A stretch of DNA of 64,000 nucleotides, taken from Chlamydiales bacterium (lineage in GTDB: Bacteria > Chlamydiota > Chlamydiia > Chlamydiales > Criblamydiaceae). The stretch spans positions 179,112 through 243,111 of the forward strand of contig JACKPN010000003.1 of NCBI GenBank assembly GCA_024233575.1, read 5' to 3'. The position numbers and the translations under genes are program-made. Shown here piece by piece: positions 53,086-62,760 of the stretch. The notes beneath the pieces are model-generated. The model ran no database searches. It was not told the origin of the DNA and saw only the letters and a list, made by a program, of their open reading frames with translations. Numbering within the stretch: position 1 is the stretch's first letter; each line of letters begins with the position of its first letter.

Positions 53086-53712
53086 ATGAATAATTTAATC
53101 TCTTTTTCTGAATTTTCCGATTCTGCTGAAGGATGTACTTCTGATTTAGGCGCTCTCAGTTATTATTCTTTCACCGACAGGATATCGTGTATTCGCGAAG
53201 GAGGAAAAGCGGCTTTTATCGCCGGTTTTGTTTCGATGATCGCCAGCTACAATTTAGGAATCGATTGGACAGTTCCTGCCGTTGTTACCGGGATTTCTTG
53301 GGTTGGTTGGGCTGCGGCGGCCGAGTCATTTAATCGCCTTGAATTTTTTGCTAAGAAAGCCATTTCTTCCTTTATTTGCGACCGTTTGCTTAAGAGGATC
53401 GAGGATCAGCTTGATGAAAGTGAGTTGGTCCTTGATGAGCTTAAGCGGTACTTCGAGTTTTGTTTGATTGAGCACTTCGAGGAAAGCAAAGCCGATGGGA
53501 AGTTGCAGCTTGATATTTTTCTCGTACAAAATGTGATCGACCAATCCGAGGATGATCTCTTCATTCCTAAGCATATTCGTTGTCTTGTCTCAGAAGACGG
53601 CATAGAGTTTCCTGAAGAGGATAAGTCAATAATAATGTATTCAGAAAAGGCTTTGGAGTCACTTTCTCAGTATGATGATATTCTTGAAATGACCTTACGG
53701 AATATCCATTAA
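53086..53712 (+). CDS. Inc-like protein with bilobed hydrophobic segment
   Basis: A 208-residue protein. Two hydrophobic stretches close together (AAFIAGFVSMIASYNLGI and TVPAVVTGISWVGWAAAAES, residues about 41-82) form the bilobed pattern typical of chlamydial inclusion-membrane proteins. The remaining C-terminal 120 residues are acidic and helical. It has no cleavable signal peptide. It precedes another membrane protein gene by 35 bases. Assignment rests on topology only. Confidence 0.6.
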   Translation: MNNLISFSEFSDSAEGCTSDLGALSYYSFTDRISCIREGGKAAFIAGFVSMIASYNLGIDWTVPAVVTGISWVGWAAAAESFNRLEFFAKKAISSFICDRLLKRIEDQLDESELVLDELKRYFEFCLIEHFEESKADGKLQLDIFLVQNVIDQSEDDLFIPKHIRCLVSEDGIEFPEEDKSIIMYSEKALESLSQYDDILEMTLRNIH

Positions 53713-53747
53713 AACTTTGTTTCCGATTGTCTGAAAAGAACGAATCC

Positions 53748-55226
53748 ATGGTAGACTTTGGTATGATTATGGACGTTCCCCTATTTCGTGAAGATAGTCT
53801 TGTTGCTACTTTTCTTCATCGACGTATTATTGAAGATGAATCGATTGATAGCTCTTTGATACGACGTGTTGCTGTAACGGCCTTGGCGGCCATCGCTGTT
53901 CTTTGGGGGTATGTCAGCTGTTATCCCTATGTGGCGGCATCGCTTGCTGATCCGAATCGGTGGGTTGCAGGTCTTTCTGTTGTTGGCAGTATTGCGGGTT
54001 TTGGCTCGTTTGCTGCATATCATTTATTGAAATGTATACAGATGGCTACGGCAGAGCGTTCCTTTGAAGAGAAGGAATTGAGGGTGCATTATGAGTACCG
54101 TGCCGTTGTGGTTACAATTGTCGCCGTTTCGATCATATTGGGAATCTACTCACAGTTTCCTCTCACAGAGGTAGCGATGGCTTTCAGCCCTATTCTTTGG
54201 TTAGGTATTGTCGGTGCCATTATTTCCGTTAGCGGTGCTGCTGCCCCACCGGGATTGTCGTTATATCAAGGGTTGAAGTGGGTCGAATACCATATTCGAG
54301 AAAAGTCCAACATTTTGGGGTTGTTTGGCAAAGTCTATCAGAAAGCGCAAGCTACAAAGACATTGATCGTAGCAAACTGCCGTGAAAACCTTGACGAAGG
54401 CCTGCGCTGCGATATGGCTACGCGGCAATTACGGTTTTCTGGCATTTATCAAAGCACAGATGATTCAGTGCAAAAAAAAATTACTCAGTTGGAGAAGAAT
54501 TTTTTCACTGTTCCGCGTTTTTCACACCGTGCTGTTGCCTCGAAAATTGTCGTTTATCCTTCGCGAGCTTTATATGTTGTCGGAACCGTGGCGACAATGG
54601 CTTTCTTGCTTGAAACAGCACTGCTTGCCAGGGATTTGGCAAAGGAGATTACCTCTAATGCAGGATTTATATACGGTACAGCTCTGTTATCGGTGACGCC
54701 ATGGATCTATGCATGCCTGACAGTACCGGGAGAGGCTCTCGGGACAATCTATCAGCAATTCACTGATCTTTTTGATTTTGAAAGGGATAAGAGTTTCGTC
54801 GAGCAATATTTCCCTAAAGCAAGCAAAGGTCTTTACCTTGCCAGCCTCCTTCTCTCTTGGTGCGCTTATGGTGCGATTGTTTCTGTTGCGGAACAGTATT
54901 TTAATCCTCAAAAAGTATTAGGAGATGTTTTGTTAAGCGGCAGCTTGCTTACAGTTACGTCGTTTTTTTTCTACTCGATCAACAAGATATCGGAATATTT
55001 TTTAGAGTTTGCAGCAAGTAGAGGTATTGCCGGAGAGGAAGTTGCCCATGCTTATGATTTTAAGAGGCGCGTCAGCCTCATGATTGGAGGTATGGAGCGT
55101 CTCTCTTTAGACGATGTCGTCGCATTTATTGAGTATTTGCATGCTGATATTAATGATGACGGACCTGAATTGTCTTTACGCGATCTTGCAGAGATGCGGA
55201 TGCAGTGGTCGGAAGGTAGTATTTGA
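53748..55226 (+). CDS. Polytopic membrane protein of unknown function
   Basis: A 492-residue protein with about eight hydrophobic helices in two groups (for example VVVTIVAVSIILGIYSQF and LGIVGAIISVSGAAA, then YLASLLLSWCAYGAIVSVAE) separated by a soluble middle of about 100 residues. No transporter motif is seen. ATG 53748 is preferred to a TTG seven codons upstream; neither has a strong ribosome binding site. Its 3' end overlaps the convergent peptidase gene by 77 bases. Confidence 0.65.
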   Translation: MVDFGMIMDVPLFREDSLVATFLHRRIIEDESIDSSLIRRVAVTALAAIAVLWGYVSCYPYVAASLADPNRWVAGLSVVGSIAGFGSFAAYHLLKCIQMATAERSFEEKELRVHYEYRAVVVTIVAVSIILGIYSQFPLTEVAMAFSPILWLGIVGAIISVSGAAAPPGLSLYQGLKWVEYHIREKSNILGLFGKVYQKAQATKTLIVANCRENLDEGLRCDMATRQLRFSGIYQSTDDSVQKKITQLEKNFFTVPRFSHRAVASKIVVYPSRALYVVGTVATMAFLLETALLARDLAKEITSNAGFIYGTALLSVTPWIYACLTVPGEALGTIYQQFTDLFDFERDKSFVEQYFPKASKGLYLASLLLSWCAYGAIVSVAEQYFNPQKVLGDVLLSGSLLTVTSFFFYSINKISEYFLEFAASRGIAGEEVAHAYDFKRRVSLMIGGMERLSLDDVVAFIEYLHADINDDGPELSLRDLAEMRMQWSEGSI

Positions 55227-57168
55227 ACCACTGCAGGTTGCTGTTCATCTCAATAAGCTGTAGTTTCGGCTCGTGAATATGGTGTCCTGTGCGTGGATAG
55301 ATCTCCAACTTTGTCGGGATGTCACGGTTTTTGAGTGCCCGATAGAACTCCATCCCCTGTGCTAGCGGGACGCGGGTGTCGTCTTGTCCATGCTGGATAA
55401 GAGCGGGGGTATTGATATTAGCGACATGTGTGATTGGAGATCGGTCACGGTATAGATCCGGCTTCTCCCAATGGTAGCCGCCGAAGTAATCATAGTTGAA
55501 ACGGTGCAGGTCCATCGTCCCTGCAATGCTTATCTGATTTGTTACCGGTGCCCACAGCGATGCTGCTTTAAAGCGGTCGGTTTGGGTGATGATCCATGCT
55601 GTCATATATCCCCCATAGCTGCCGCCCATAACGCCGAGAGCATCGGGATCGGCGATGCCCATGGCGATCACCTTGTCGATGCCGGCCATTAGGTCGCGGT
55701 AGTCCCCACCTCCCCAGTCTTCATAATTAGCACAGCGGAATGCACGGCCATATCCGCAGGATCCGCGCGGATTAGGCCGGAGGACCGCGTAATTTTCTTC
55801 AGCGAAGGTGGCGATAGGATAATTGCTAATGCGCCCAACATAGGACTCATCAAAGAATGCCATTGGCCCACCATGGATGATTAGGAGAAGCGGATACTTT
55901 TTTCCCTCTTCGTAGTTTCTGGGGTAGGTGAGCAGTCCTTCGATTGTAAGCCCCTCATTTTCCCAGGAAACGACCTCTGTTTTGGGTAAGTTTTTAGGCA
56001 TATGCTTGTTATGGTCGGTGATTTTTTTCGGGTTATACCTTGACGCTGAGCTGAGATATAGTTCGGCAGGTGTTGATGAGTCCTGCAAAGTGAACGCCAG
56101 GTAGCGACGGTTGCTGCTCAGAACAGGGCTGCCTATCAGCATGGCGCCGTCGTCGAAGCGGATCGGGGAGCTGCCGTCGATCGGTATCGACCAGAGGGCG
56201 TAGCGCGTCTTATAAGGCTCGAAAAGGTAGAGCTTTTGTCCGTTGCGATCCCATCCCAAAAATGAGGGGCCGGTCAAGAAAGGTCCCTCCTCCTCTGTTG
56301 CTGCCAGCTTTGTTACCTCACCACCTTCTACGGGAATAGTTGCAAGTTGGCGGATGAAAGCGTAGCTTTTCTTCGGGTCACTAAGAAGGAAGGCGATGGT
56401 TTTGCCATCGGGAGAGTAGTGTGGTTTCGATTGGCAGCCTTCGACCATAGCTATTTTTGCGATCTCCCCCGTGGCGATGTCGACCGTGGCGATGCGGCAA
56501 TCTTGATAGCGGCTGTCGAAACCGCTTTCCGGAGCGTAAGTGTATGCCACGGCCTTGCTGTCAGGCGACCAGTCGAAAAAGAGATCATTTGTTTCAAAGT
56601 CGCCGCCGCTGAGAACATATTGGTCGTCGGCAGATAGTAGCTTTTGTTCGCCGCTATCGACGAAGACGAGATAGAGCTGCGTTGGCTGTTCATCGCTGTC
56701 GGCGACAGTCATATCCATTTTTTGTTTGATTTTCTCTATATTTTCTTCGGACAACGGTTTTTTCATAGTAAAGGCGATCATGGTACCATCCGGTGACCAT
56801 CGGATCGTTTGAATATCTTCTGGAGCTTCGGTAAGTTGGCGAGGTTCTCCGCCATGTGCGCCCATAAGGAAAATATTTGCTTTGTCGTTGCGTTTTGAAA
56901 GAAAAGCAATCTGTTTACCGTCTGGCGACCACTGCGGTGAGTAAGATCCCGATGGGTGGTCTGTAAGAGGATGCGTTTTTGTCCAGATCTGACGTACGTA
57001 ACGGCTTTCGTTTTCGTTCATCAGCGCAGTCGATACTGTGTAGAGAATTTCTTGTCCGCCGGGATCAATATCGAACTCGGCAATAGTTCTGTATTGCATC
57101 ATCTGTTCAGGCGTCAGAGCGTGAAGGGAAGAAAAAAAGAAGCTAAGTAGAATTGTGAGTTTGTGCAT
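55150..57168 (-). CDS. Exported S9-family serine peptidase
   Basis: A 672-residue prolyl-oligopeptidase/acylaminoacyl-peptidase-type enzyme. A signal peptide (MHKLTILLSFFFSSLHAL) is followed by a seven-bladed beta-propeller with WSPDGK repeats (SPQWSPDGKQIAFLSKR, TIRWSPDGTMIAFTM). The C-terminal hydrolase domain has GVMGGSYGGYMTA with Ser517, HGQDDTRVP with the Asp, and RTGHHI with the His. It releases dipeptides or acylated residues from short peptides, probably in the periplasm, which fits use of host-derived peptides. Confidence 0.92.
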   Translation of the reverse strand: MHKLTILLSFFFSSLHALTPEQMMQYRTIAEFDIDPGGQEILYTVSTALMNENESRYVRQIWTKTHPLTDHPSGSYSPQWSPDGKQIAFLSKRNDKANIFLMGAHGGEPRQLTEAPEDIQTIRWSPDGTMIAFTMKKPLSEENIEKIKQKMDMTVADSDEQPTQLYLVFVDSGEQKLLSADDQYVLSGGDFETNDLFFDWSPDSKAVAYTYAPESGFDSRYQDCRIATVDIATGEIAKIAMVEGCQSKPHYSPDGKTIAFLLSDPKKSYAFIRQLATIPVEGGEVTKLAATEEEGPFLTGPSFLGWDRNGQKLYLFEPYKTRYALWSIPIDGSSPIRFDDGAMLIGSPVLSSNRRYLAFTLQDSSTPAELYLSSASRYNPKKITDHNKHMPKNLPKTEVVSWENEGLTIEGLLTYPRNYEEGKKYPLLLIIHGGPMAFFDESYVGRISNYPIATFAEENYAVLRPNPRGSCGYGRAFRCANYEDWGGGDYRDLMAGIDKVIAMGIADPDALGVMGGSYGGYMTAWIITQTDRFKAASLWAPVTNQISIAGTMDLHRFNYDYFGGYHWEKPDLYRDRSPITHVANINTPALIQHGQDDTRVPLAQGMEFYRALKNRDIPTKLEIYPRTGHHIHEPKLQLIEMNSNLQWFKYYLPTTASASLQDRVKTIQVRHH

Positions 57169-57240
57169 GGCGTGTCAGAATGTTGAAATTAGAAATTGAT
57201 CTATGATACAATAAATAGAAATAATGTAATCGTCAATCTT

Positions 57241-58194
57241 ATGAATAAAATAGCTTCTGTAAAAAACGAACAAAAAGCCCTTCTCTCTCACGCTAGTGAG
57301 GAGATATCCATTGAAAAAACTGTCGCCGAGTATCAAAAAAAAATCGTTAAAAGAGGTGGCATTTCTGAGGCTACAGTTGACGAACAGTTGGCTATTGTTG
57401 ATCAGCTTGCGGCATTCCCTTTAGGACGATTTCTTTTACAGAATCGCGGATTGAACGGTTTTTGGACCGATTATATTTTGATGCATCCGCATACCGGTAG
57501 GATCACTGGCCTTGGCGCTGACGGCAAGTCTTTTTCAAAGCTGGAAGAGTTTATTCTGAATCGCGCGCCGACGGTATTAGCGACGCAGGAACGGTTTGAA
57601 ATTTTTCGATATCAGACACAGATGAGGGTATCTGAAGGCGTACGCATCATTTCGGTGCCGTGCGGGCTGATGAGCGATCTATTGACGCTGGACTACAAAA
57701 AAGTCGATGCTTTCGAGTTAGTAGGCATGGACTTAGATATCACATCGATCCATTATGCGACGCAGCGCGCCGCCAAGTATGGCCTGTCGGAGCATGCATC
57801 TTTTTTTCTTGCCGATGCCTGGGCTGATGGTGCTGTTGAACCTGCCGATCTTTTGCTTAGCAACGGTTTGAATATCTATGTCGACAAGGAAGAGACTATC
57901 ATCGATCTATACCGCAGTTACCATAGGATGATCAAGAAGGATGGGCTGTTGATCACGAGTTTTCTGACCCCGCCGCCCAATGTTGCCGAGAGCGAGTGGT
58001 ACCTTGATTCCATTGACATTGCAAGCGCGATGAAGCAGAAACTGATTTTGACCGATATTCTTGAGGCAAAGTGGAATAATTTCTGGACGACGGAGCAGGT
58101 CATCGGTCATCTCGTTGAAGCAGGATTCGCAGATATACAGATCATTCCTGATACGGCGAATATTTTTCCTACCGTCGTTGCCATGAAAGGTTAG
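57241..58194 (+). CDS. SAM-dependent methyltransferase-like protein
   Basis: A 317-residue protein starting MNKIASVKNEQK. The C-terminal 200 residues fold like a class I methyltransferase: RIISVPCGLMSDLLTLDY is the first strand and loop (degenerate glycine motif), ELVGMDLDITSIHYA the acidic strand, and ADLLLSNGLNIYV the motif IV region. The N-terminal 100 residues are helical and of unknown role. No ribosome binding site is evident. The methyl acceptor is unknown. Confidence 0.68.
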   Translation: MNKIASVKNEQKALLSHASEEISIEKTVAEYQKKIVKRGGISEATVDEQLAIVDQLAAFPLGRFLLQNRGLNGFWTDYILMHPHTGRITGLGADGKSFSKLEEFILNRAPTVLATQERFEIFRYQTQMRVSEGVRIISVPCGLMSDLLTLDYKKVDAFELVGMDLDITSIHYATQRAAKYGLSEHASFFLADAWADGAVEPADLLLSNGLNIYVDKEETIIDLYRSYHRMIKKDGLLITSFLTPPPNVAESEWYLDSIDIASAMKQKLILTDILEAKWNNFWTTEQVIGHLVEAGFADIQIIPDTANIFPTVVAMKG

Positions 58195-58196
58195 AT

Positions 58197-59615
58197 TTAG
58201 AAAGCACCCAGAGCTTTGTAGGTGGCGATTAAGCTTAGGGCGATGTCTCCACGTGCCAAAGCTTGGCGTTCCTGTTCTTGAAGTTGCGCGTCCTGCGAGT
58301 TTAGAACGCGGGTGAAGTCGGCGATACCCTCGACATATTGCGTTTTCGAAAGATCGACGGAACGTGTTGCTGCGGTGACGCTTTCCTCTAGGTATTCCAC
58401 ACGTTCATGCGCTTTAATGAAGGCGTATAATCCGTTCTCCACTTCTTGGTATCCTTTAAGAACTGTATTTTGGTAGTTGCCGATCAGCTGACAGAGCCGC
58501 GCCCGTTCGGCATCGATCTTGCCGGAGATCCTTCCGTAATTGAGCACCGGCCACGCTAACGTTGGTCCGGCGAAGAAAGTCAAGCTATCGTTTTTCAGCA
58601 GACAACCATTGAAGCCTGTTCGTGTTTGAGAGGTGTTGCGACTTGTTTCGAACCCGACAAAACCCGTTAGTGAGATGTGAGGGTATAGTTCTGTATAGGC
58701 GATGCCGACAATCGCATTTTGTGCAGCCACTTGATTGAGTGCGCTGCGCACATCGGGACGGCGTAGCAGCTGTTCTGCAGGGACACCTGTCACCACTTGC
58801 ATGGGGGCTACAGGGATTTTTGTTTCGCCGCACATGATACATTGTAAATCTTTAGGAGTAACGCCTAGCAGGACGGCTAGAGCATTTTCTGTTTGGCGGA
58901 TAAGAAATTGTATTTCTGGGACCCGTGCTTTGGTGCCATAAAGCTGTGATTTCGCTTGTTGGACATCCAGCTCTGTGACAAGGCCGCCCTGAAAGCGCGC
59001 TTCAGCGATTTCCAGGCTGCGGTTTTGCACCTTGACGTTGCTTTCTACGATGCTTAGCCGTTCTTGCAACGTACGCAGTTCGACGTATGTTGAAGCGACA
59101 TCGCCATAAAGAAGGACAAGAACATCGAAGTAATCGTCGATGGTGGCGCATAGTTCCGATTGTGCTGCGGAGACACCATAACGGAAACGTCCCCAGAAAT
59201 CGAGCTCCCAAGTAGCGCGAAGACCAACCCGCGCATCCCAAAATTGGATGTCTGCCGGGGCGGCGGTGTTGGGTGCGTTCTTGCTTGCGCTCGAGCGGAT
59301 GACATCGGCCTCGATTTGCTGTGTTTGAGGGAAGATTTCACCAAAGGCGATAGCTAGGATGGCGCGTGCTTCTTGGATTCGGCAGCATGCAATTTTTAGA
59401 TCCAGATTTTGCTCATAAGCCATTGTTATCAATGTATTTAAGCATGGATCGTCGAACTGCTTCCACCATTCCGACAAGTCCGCCGGTTCGCTGACGATCC
59501 GCGGGCTCTCTTCGATCCATTCCCACTGCACCGGAGCGCATGGTTGTCGGTATTTCGGTCCTACAGAACAGCCGCACAAAGTGATGACGATGATCGTAGG
59601 CCACCATCTACTCAT
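58197..59615 (-). CDS. RND efflux outer-membrane channel lipoprotein (OprM/NodT type)
   Basis: A 472-residue TolC-family channel. The lipobox LCGC is at residues about 13-16. Two structural repeats of paired helices are seen (WELDFWGRFRYGVSAAQSEL and QAKSQLYGTKARVPEIQ in the first; ERVEYLEESVTAATRSVDLS in the second). The YVEGIADFTRVLNSQ segment is a family hallmark. It is the last gene of the efflux operon: its ATG overlaps the pump gene by eight bases, and its GGAGG lies inside the pump's 3' end. Confidence 0.92.
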   Translation of the reverse strand: MSRWWPTIIVITLCGCSVGPKYRQPCAPVQWEWIEESPRIVSEPADLSEWWKQFDDPCLNTLITMAYEQNLDLKIACCRIQEARAILAIAFGEIFPQTQQIEADVIRSSASKNAPNTAAPADIQFWDARVGLRATWELDFWGRFRYGVSAAQSELCATIDDYFDVLVLLYGDVASTYVELRTLQERLSIVESNVKVQNRSLEIAEARFQGGLVTELDVQQAKSQLYGTKARVPEIQFLIRQTENALAVLLGVTPKDLQCIMCGETKIPVAPMQVVTGVPAEQLLRRPDVRSALNQVAAQNAIVGIAYTELYPHISLTGFVGFETSRNTSQTRTGFNGCLLKNDSLTFFAGPTLAWPVLNYGRISGKIDAERARLCQLIGNYQNTVLKGYQEVENGLYAFIKAHERVEYLEESVTAATRSVDLSKTQYVEGIADFTRVLNSQDAQLQEQERQALARGDIALSLIATYKALGAF

Positions 59616-62600
59616 CGGAACCTCCGGCTTTTAGTCCATAGAGAAAGGAGTAAAGGATGGGTACAAGAACTAGCGTGAGGAGCGATCCTATGGATAGACC
59701 AGCCATGATAGCGATCGCCATAGACTGCCAGAAGACATCGGTCAACAGTGGGATCACGCCAAGGACAGTGGTGCCGGCGGCGAGGATCACCGGGCGGACG
59801 CGTGTGACGGAAGCTTCGATGATTGCGGTGTAGCGGTCCATGCCCCCTGCGATATTTTCGTTGGCGGAGTCAAGCAGGACGACGATATTTTTGTTCATCA
59901 TGCCGGCAAGGCTCATTGTTCCGAGAAGTGCCATAAAGGTGAACGAAGAATCAAAGAGCAGTAGTGCCGGAGTGATGCCGATCATGACAAAAGGGATCGT
60001 GATCAAAATGATCAACATTGGCCTGAAGGCATTGAATACCGTTACTGTCAGAAGAAGAATTAAGATCAATGCCGGAACGATTCCCGGGATTAGTGCCGCT
60101 TGCGATGTCTGCGTGCTGTCGTATTCTCCGTCCCAGAAAAAGTGGTATCCTTGAGGAAGTTCCATGTTATTCAGGTTTTCCAGAACACTTTTGCGAAGGT
60201 TTGCGAAGGTGTCGCCAGTTGCTGCTGCACCTTGTATGGCGACACCACGACGGCGGTTGAGTCTTGTGATGATGGGATTTTCCCATTTGGCGTTGATGCC
60301 GTCAGTTACTTGGGATAAAGGAATTGTATTGGTGGATCCTTCAGGCTTGACCTGTAGATTTGCCATTCTTTCGGCAAACGATTCTCTTTCGTTTTCAGGC
60401 TGTCTGACGATGATCGGAAGCAGGCGGTCTTGCTCGCGGTATAGGCCAACATCAACGCCATCATACGCACGTCGTGTTGCGCCGGCGATATCATCGCGAG
60501 ATACTGATGACCATAGGCCGCGTCTTTCGTTGTATTCAGGAACGACTTTTAGTGTTTGATTCATCATATTGAGGCGCCAGTCCTTGCCGTGCGGCGACGC
60601 TTCGGTGATGGCAAGCGCCTCATTACCCAGGACGCGCAGCGTTGTCAGATCAGCTGTTCCCGATCCGGTGATCCATAAGTAGAAGGGCCAGGTATCGCTG
60701 GGACCCACGCCATATTTTCTGAAGCGTAGCATCGCTGTCGAGTAATTTTCCGCCGCCCATTCTTCGTACTTAGCAATAAAGGGATTGACCTCTTCATAAT
60801 TATTAAAACCGATGATCATCTGTGCGTAGTTGGAAGTTTGCCCTTCCGAATCCACGGGAAGGTAGAAACGCGGCGGTCCTGCACCGATAAATGTCGTCAC
60901 TTCGCTGACAGCGGGATCTTTGATGAACTGTTTTTCCAGTTCGCTGACGGCGGCGGCAACATCAGCGATGCGTGTACCTTCCGGCGCCCAATAATCGACC
61001 ATCAGTTGCGGTCGCGTTGAGTCGGGGAAGAAGAGCGACTTGGTGAATCCAAAACCCCAGATCGATAAGGCAAACAGGCCGATCAAGGCCCCCATGGTAA
61101 TGATGCGCATGCCTACAAGTCTTTTCAGTATACGACGGAACCTGCTGTAGAATGGCGTATCAAACTCGCCTCCCTTTTCTTTGTCTTTATTCGGTTCAGG
61201 AATTATCAAGATACATTGCAGAGGCGTAACGAACATGCCGATGAGCCAGCTGATGATCAGTGATGAAGAGACGACGAGAAAAAGTGTGCGGCAGTATTCT
61301 CCAGTACTTTCAGGTGAGGCGTAGATCGGGTAGAACGACAGCACGGCAACGATCGTTGCAGCAAAGAGAGGGTAGGCATTGGAGACGGCAGCATCGACAG
61401 CGGCTTTAGTACGGTCGACACCTTGGCGAATGAGTACTCCTGCCTTGTCGGAGATCACGATTGCATTATCGACCATCATTCCCAAGGCGATGACCAGCGC
61501 TCCCAGTGACATGCGTTCTAGTGGAATTTTCATCACTGCCATGAAGATGAACGTTCCTAGGATTGTCATGATCAGATCGCTGCTGATGAGCATTCCCATG
61601 CGCCAGCCGCTGGGGATGATCAGCACGACTAGGACGATGGCGATCGCTTCAAGAAGGTTGACGATGAACCCGTTAACGGCGGCGGAGACCAGGTCTGACT
61701 GCCATGCCACCTTATGGATTTCTACTCCCACGGGCAGCATTGGCAGCACCTCTGACAGCCTTTTGTAGAGGTTTTCTCCCACAGTAACAATATTCGCTTT
61801 TTCTGATCCGGCGATCTGAATGCCAATCGCCGGCTTTCCGTTGTAGTGCATGATAGTTGGCGGTGGATCATAATATCCCCGCTCCACTGTTGCCAGGTCG
61901 TTCACGCGCAGAAGTTTATCTCCGTAAGCTTCTGAAATTAAAATACTTATCTTCTCTTCGAGTGAGCGTCCGTCATTTTTAGAAAAGAGAACGTCAAGCA
62001 TATCGATTGGTTGTGGGCGCACCGCTAGCTTGCCGATATCTTCGGGAGATTTGAATTCTCCCGTTGGCGCGATCCTTAATCTTTCGTTGCCGATATCGAC
62101 GTTGCCGGCATTGACGACCATGTTTTGGTTGCGGACGGTATTGACGAATGTCTCGCCCGTGATACCGACTTGCGACAGCTGTTTCTCACTGACTGTGATG
62201 TAGACGACTTCGGGTTGAACCCCCCAGAGGTCGACGCGCGTGACATCTTTAACAAGGCTTAGCTCCCGCTTAACATCGTCTGCAAAACGGCGCAGGTCGC
62301 GGGGGCTGAATCCCTCACCTGTGAGCGCTAAAACAAAACCATAAACGAAGCCGAAGTCGTCATTGACGATTGGTGTTTTTGCTCCGGGAGGCAGGTCTTT
62401 AGTGGTGTCGTTGACTTTTTTTCTTAGCTCGTCCCAAATTTGCGGCAATTTGTCCGACCAGTAAGAAGCTTGGATGTCGACTTTAATCACCGATTTGCCT
62501 GCTTTTGACGTCGAGTAGATCTTATCGATCTGTGTCATTTCTTGTATGGCTTGCTCCAGCCTGTCGGTGACCTCCTGCTCGACCTGCTCAGGGCTTGCTC

Positions 62601-62760
62601 CTGGGTATTCGGTGATGACGACAGCGCTTTTGATGCTGAAGGCGGGATCTTCGAGCTGCCCCAGAGAAAAAAAGCTAACCGTGCCGCCGATCACCATCAG
62701 CAGGCAGAGGAAGTAGGTGACTGCACGGTTGCGGATGAAATACTCGACAAGGTTTCTCAT
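59608..62760 (-). CDS. RND multidrug efflux pump, inner-membrane subunit
   Basis: A 1050-residue proton-driven antiporter of the AcrB/HAE-1 superfamily. Helix TM1 starts AVTYFLCLLMVIGGTVSFFS; QLEDPAFSIKSAVV and YPGASPEQVEQEVTDRLEQ are the conserved first periplasmic blocks. MVDNAIVISDKA carries the proton-relay Asp residues in TM4. Twelve helices in two halves are expected and seen. TriC-like subfamily by appearance. It overlaps the adaptor gene by four bases (ATGA). Substrates may be drugs, detergents or host compounds. Confidence 0.95.
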   Translation of the reverse strand: MRNLVEYFIRNRAVTYFLCLLMVIGGTVSFFSLGQLEDPAFSIKSAVVITEYPGASPEQVEQEVTDRLEQAIQEMTQIDKIYSTSKAGKSVIKVDIQASYWSDKLPQIWDELRKKVNDTTKDLPPGAKTPIVNDDFGFVYGFVLALTGEGFSPRDLRRFADDVKRELSLVKDVTRVDLWGVQPEVVYITVSEKQLSQVGITGETFVNTVRNQNMVVNAGNVDIGNERLRIAPTGEFKSPEDIGKLAVRPQPIDMLDVLFSKNDGRSLEEKISILISEAYGDKLLRVNDLATVERGYYDPPPTIMHYNGKPAIGIQIAGSEKANIVTVGENLYKRLSEVLPMLPVGVEIHKVAWQSDLVSAAVNGFIVNLLEAIAIVLVVLIIPSGWRMGMLISSDLIMTILGTFIFMAVMKIPLERMSLGALVIALGMMVDNAIVISDKAGVLIRQGVDRTKAAVDAAVSNAYPLFAATIVAVLSFYPIYASPESTGEYCRTLFLVVSSSLIISWLIGMFVTPLQCILIIPEPNKDKEKGGEFDTPFYSRFRRILKRLVGMRIITMGALIGLFALSIWGFGFTKSLFFPDSTRPQLMVDYWAPEGTRIADVAAAVSELEKQFIKDPAVSEVTTFIGAGPPRFYLPVDSEGQTSNYAQMIIGFNNYEEVNPFIAKYEEWAAENYSTAMLRFRKYGVGPSDTWPFYLWITGSGTADLTTLRVLGNEALAITEASPHGKDWRLNMMNQTLKVVPEYNERRGLWSSVSRDDIAGATRRAYDGVDVGLYREQDRLLPIIVRQPENERESFAERMANLQVKPEGSTNTIPLSQVTDGINAKWENPIITRLNRRRGVAIQGAAATGDTFANLRKSVLENLNNMELPQGYHFFWDGEYDSTQTSQAALIPGIVPALILILLLTVTVFNAFRPMLIILITIPFVMIGITPALLLFDSSFTFMALLGTMSLAGMMNKNIVVLLDSANENIAGGMDRYTAIIEASVTRVRPVILAAGTTVLGVIPLLTDVFWQSMAIAIMAGLSIGSLLTLVLVPILYSFLYGLKAGGSDE

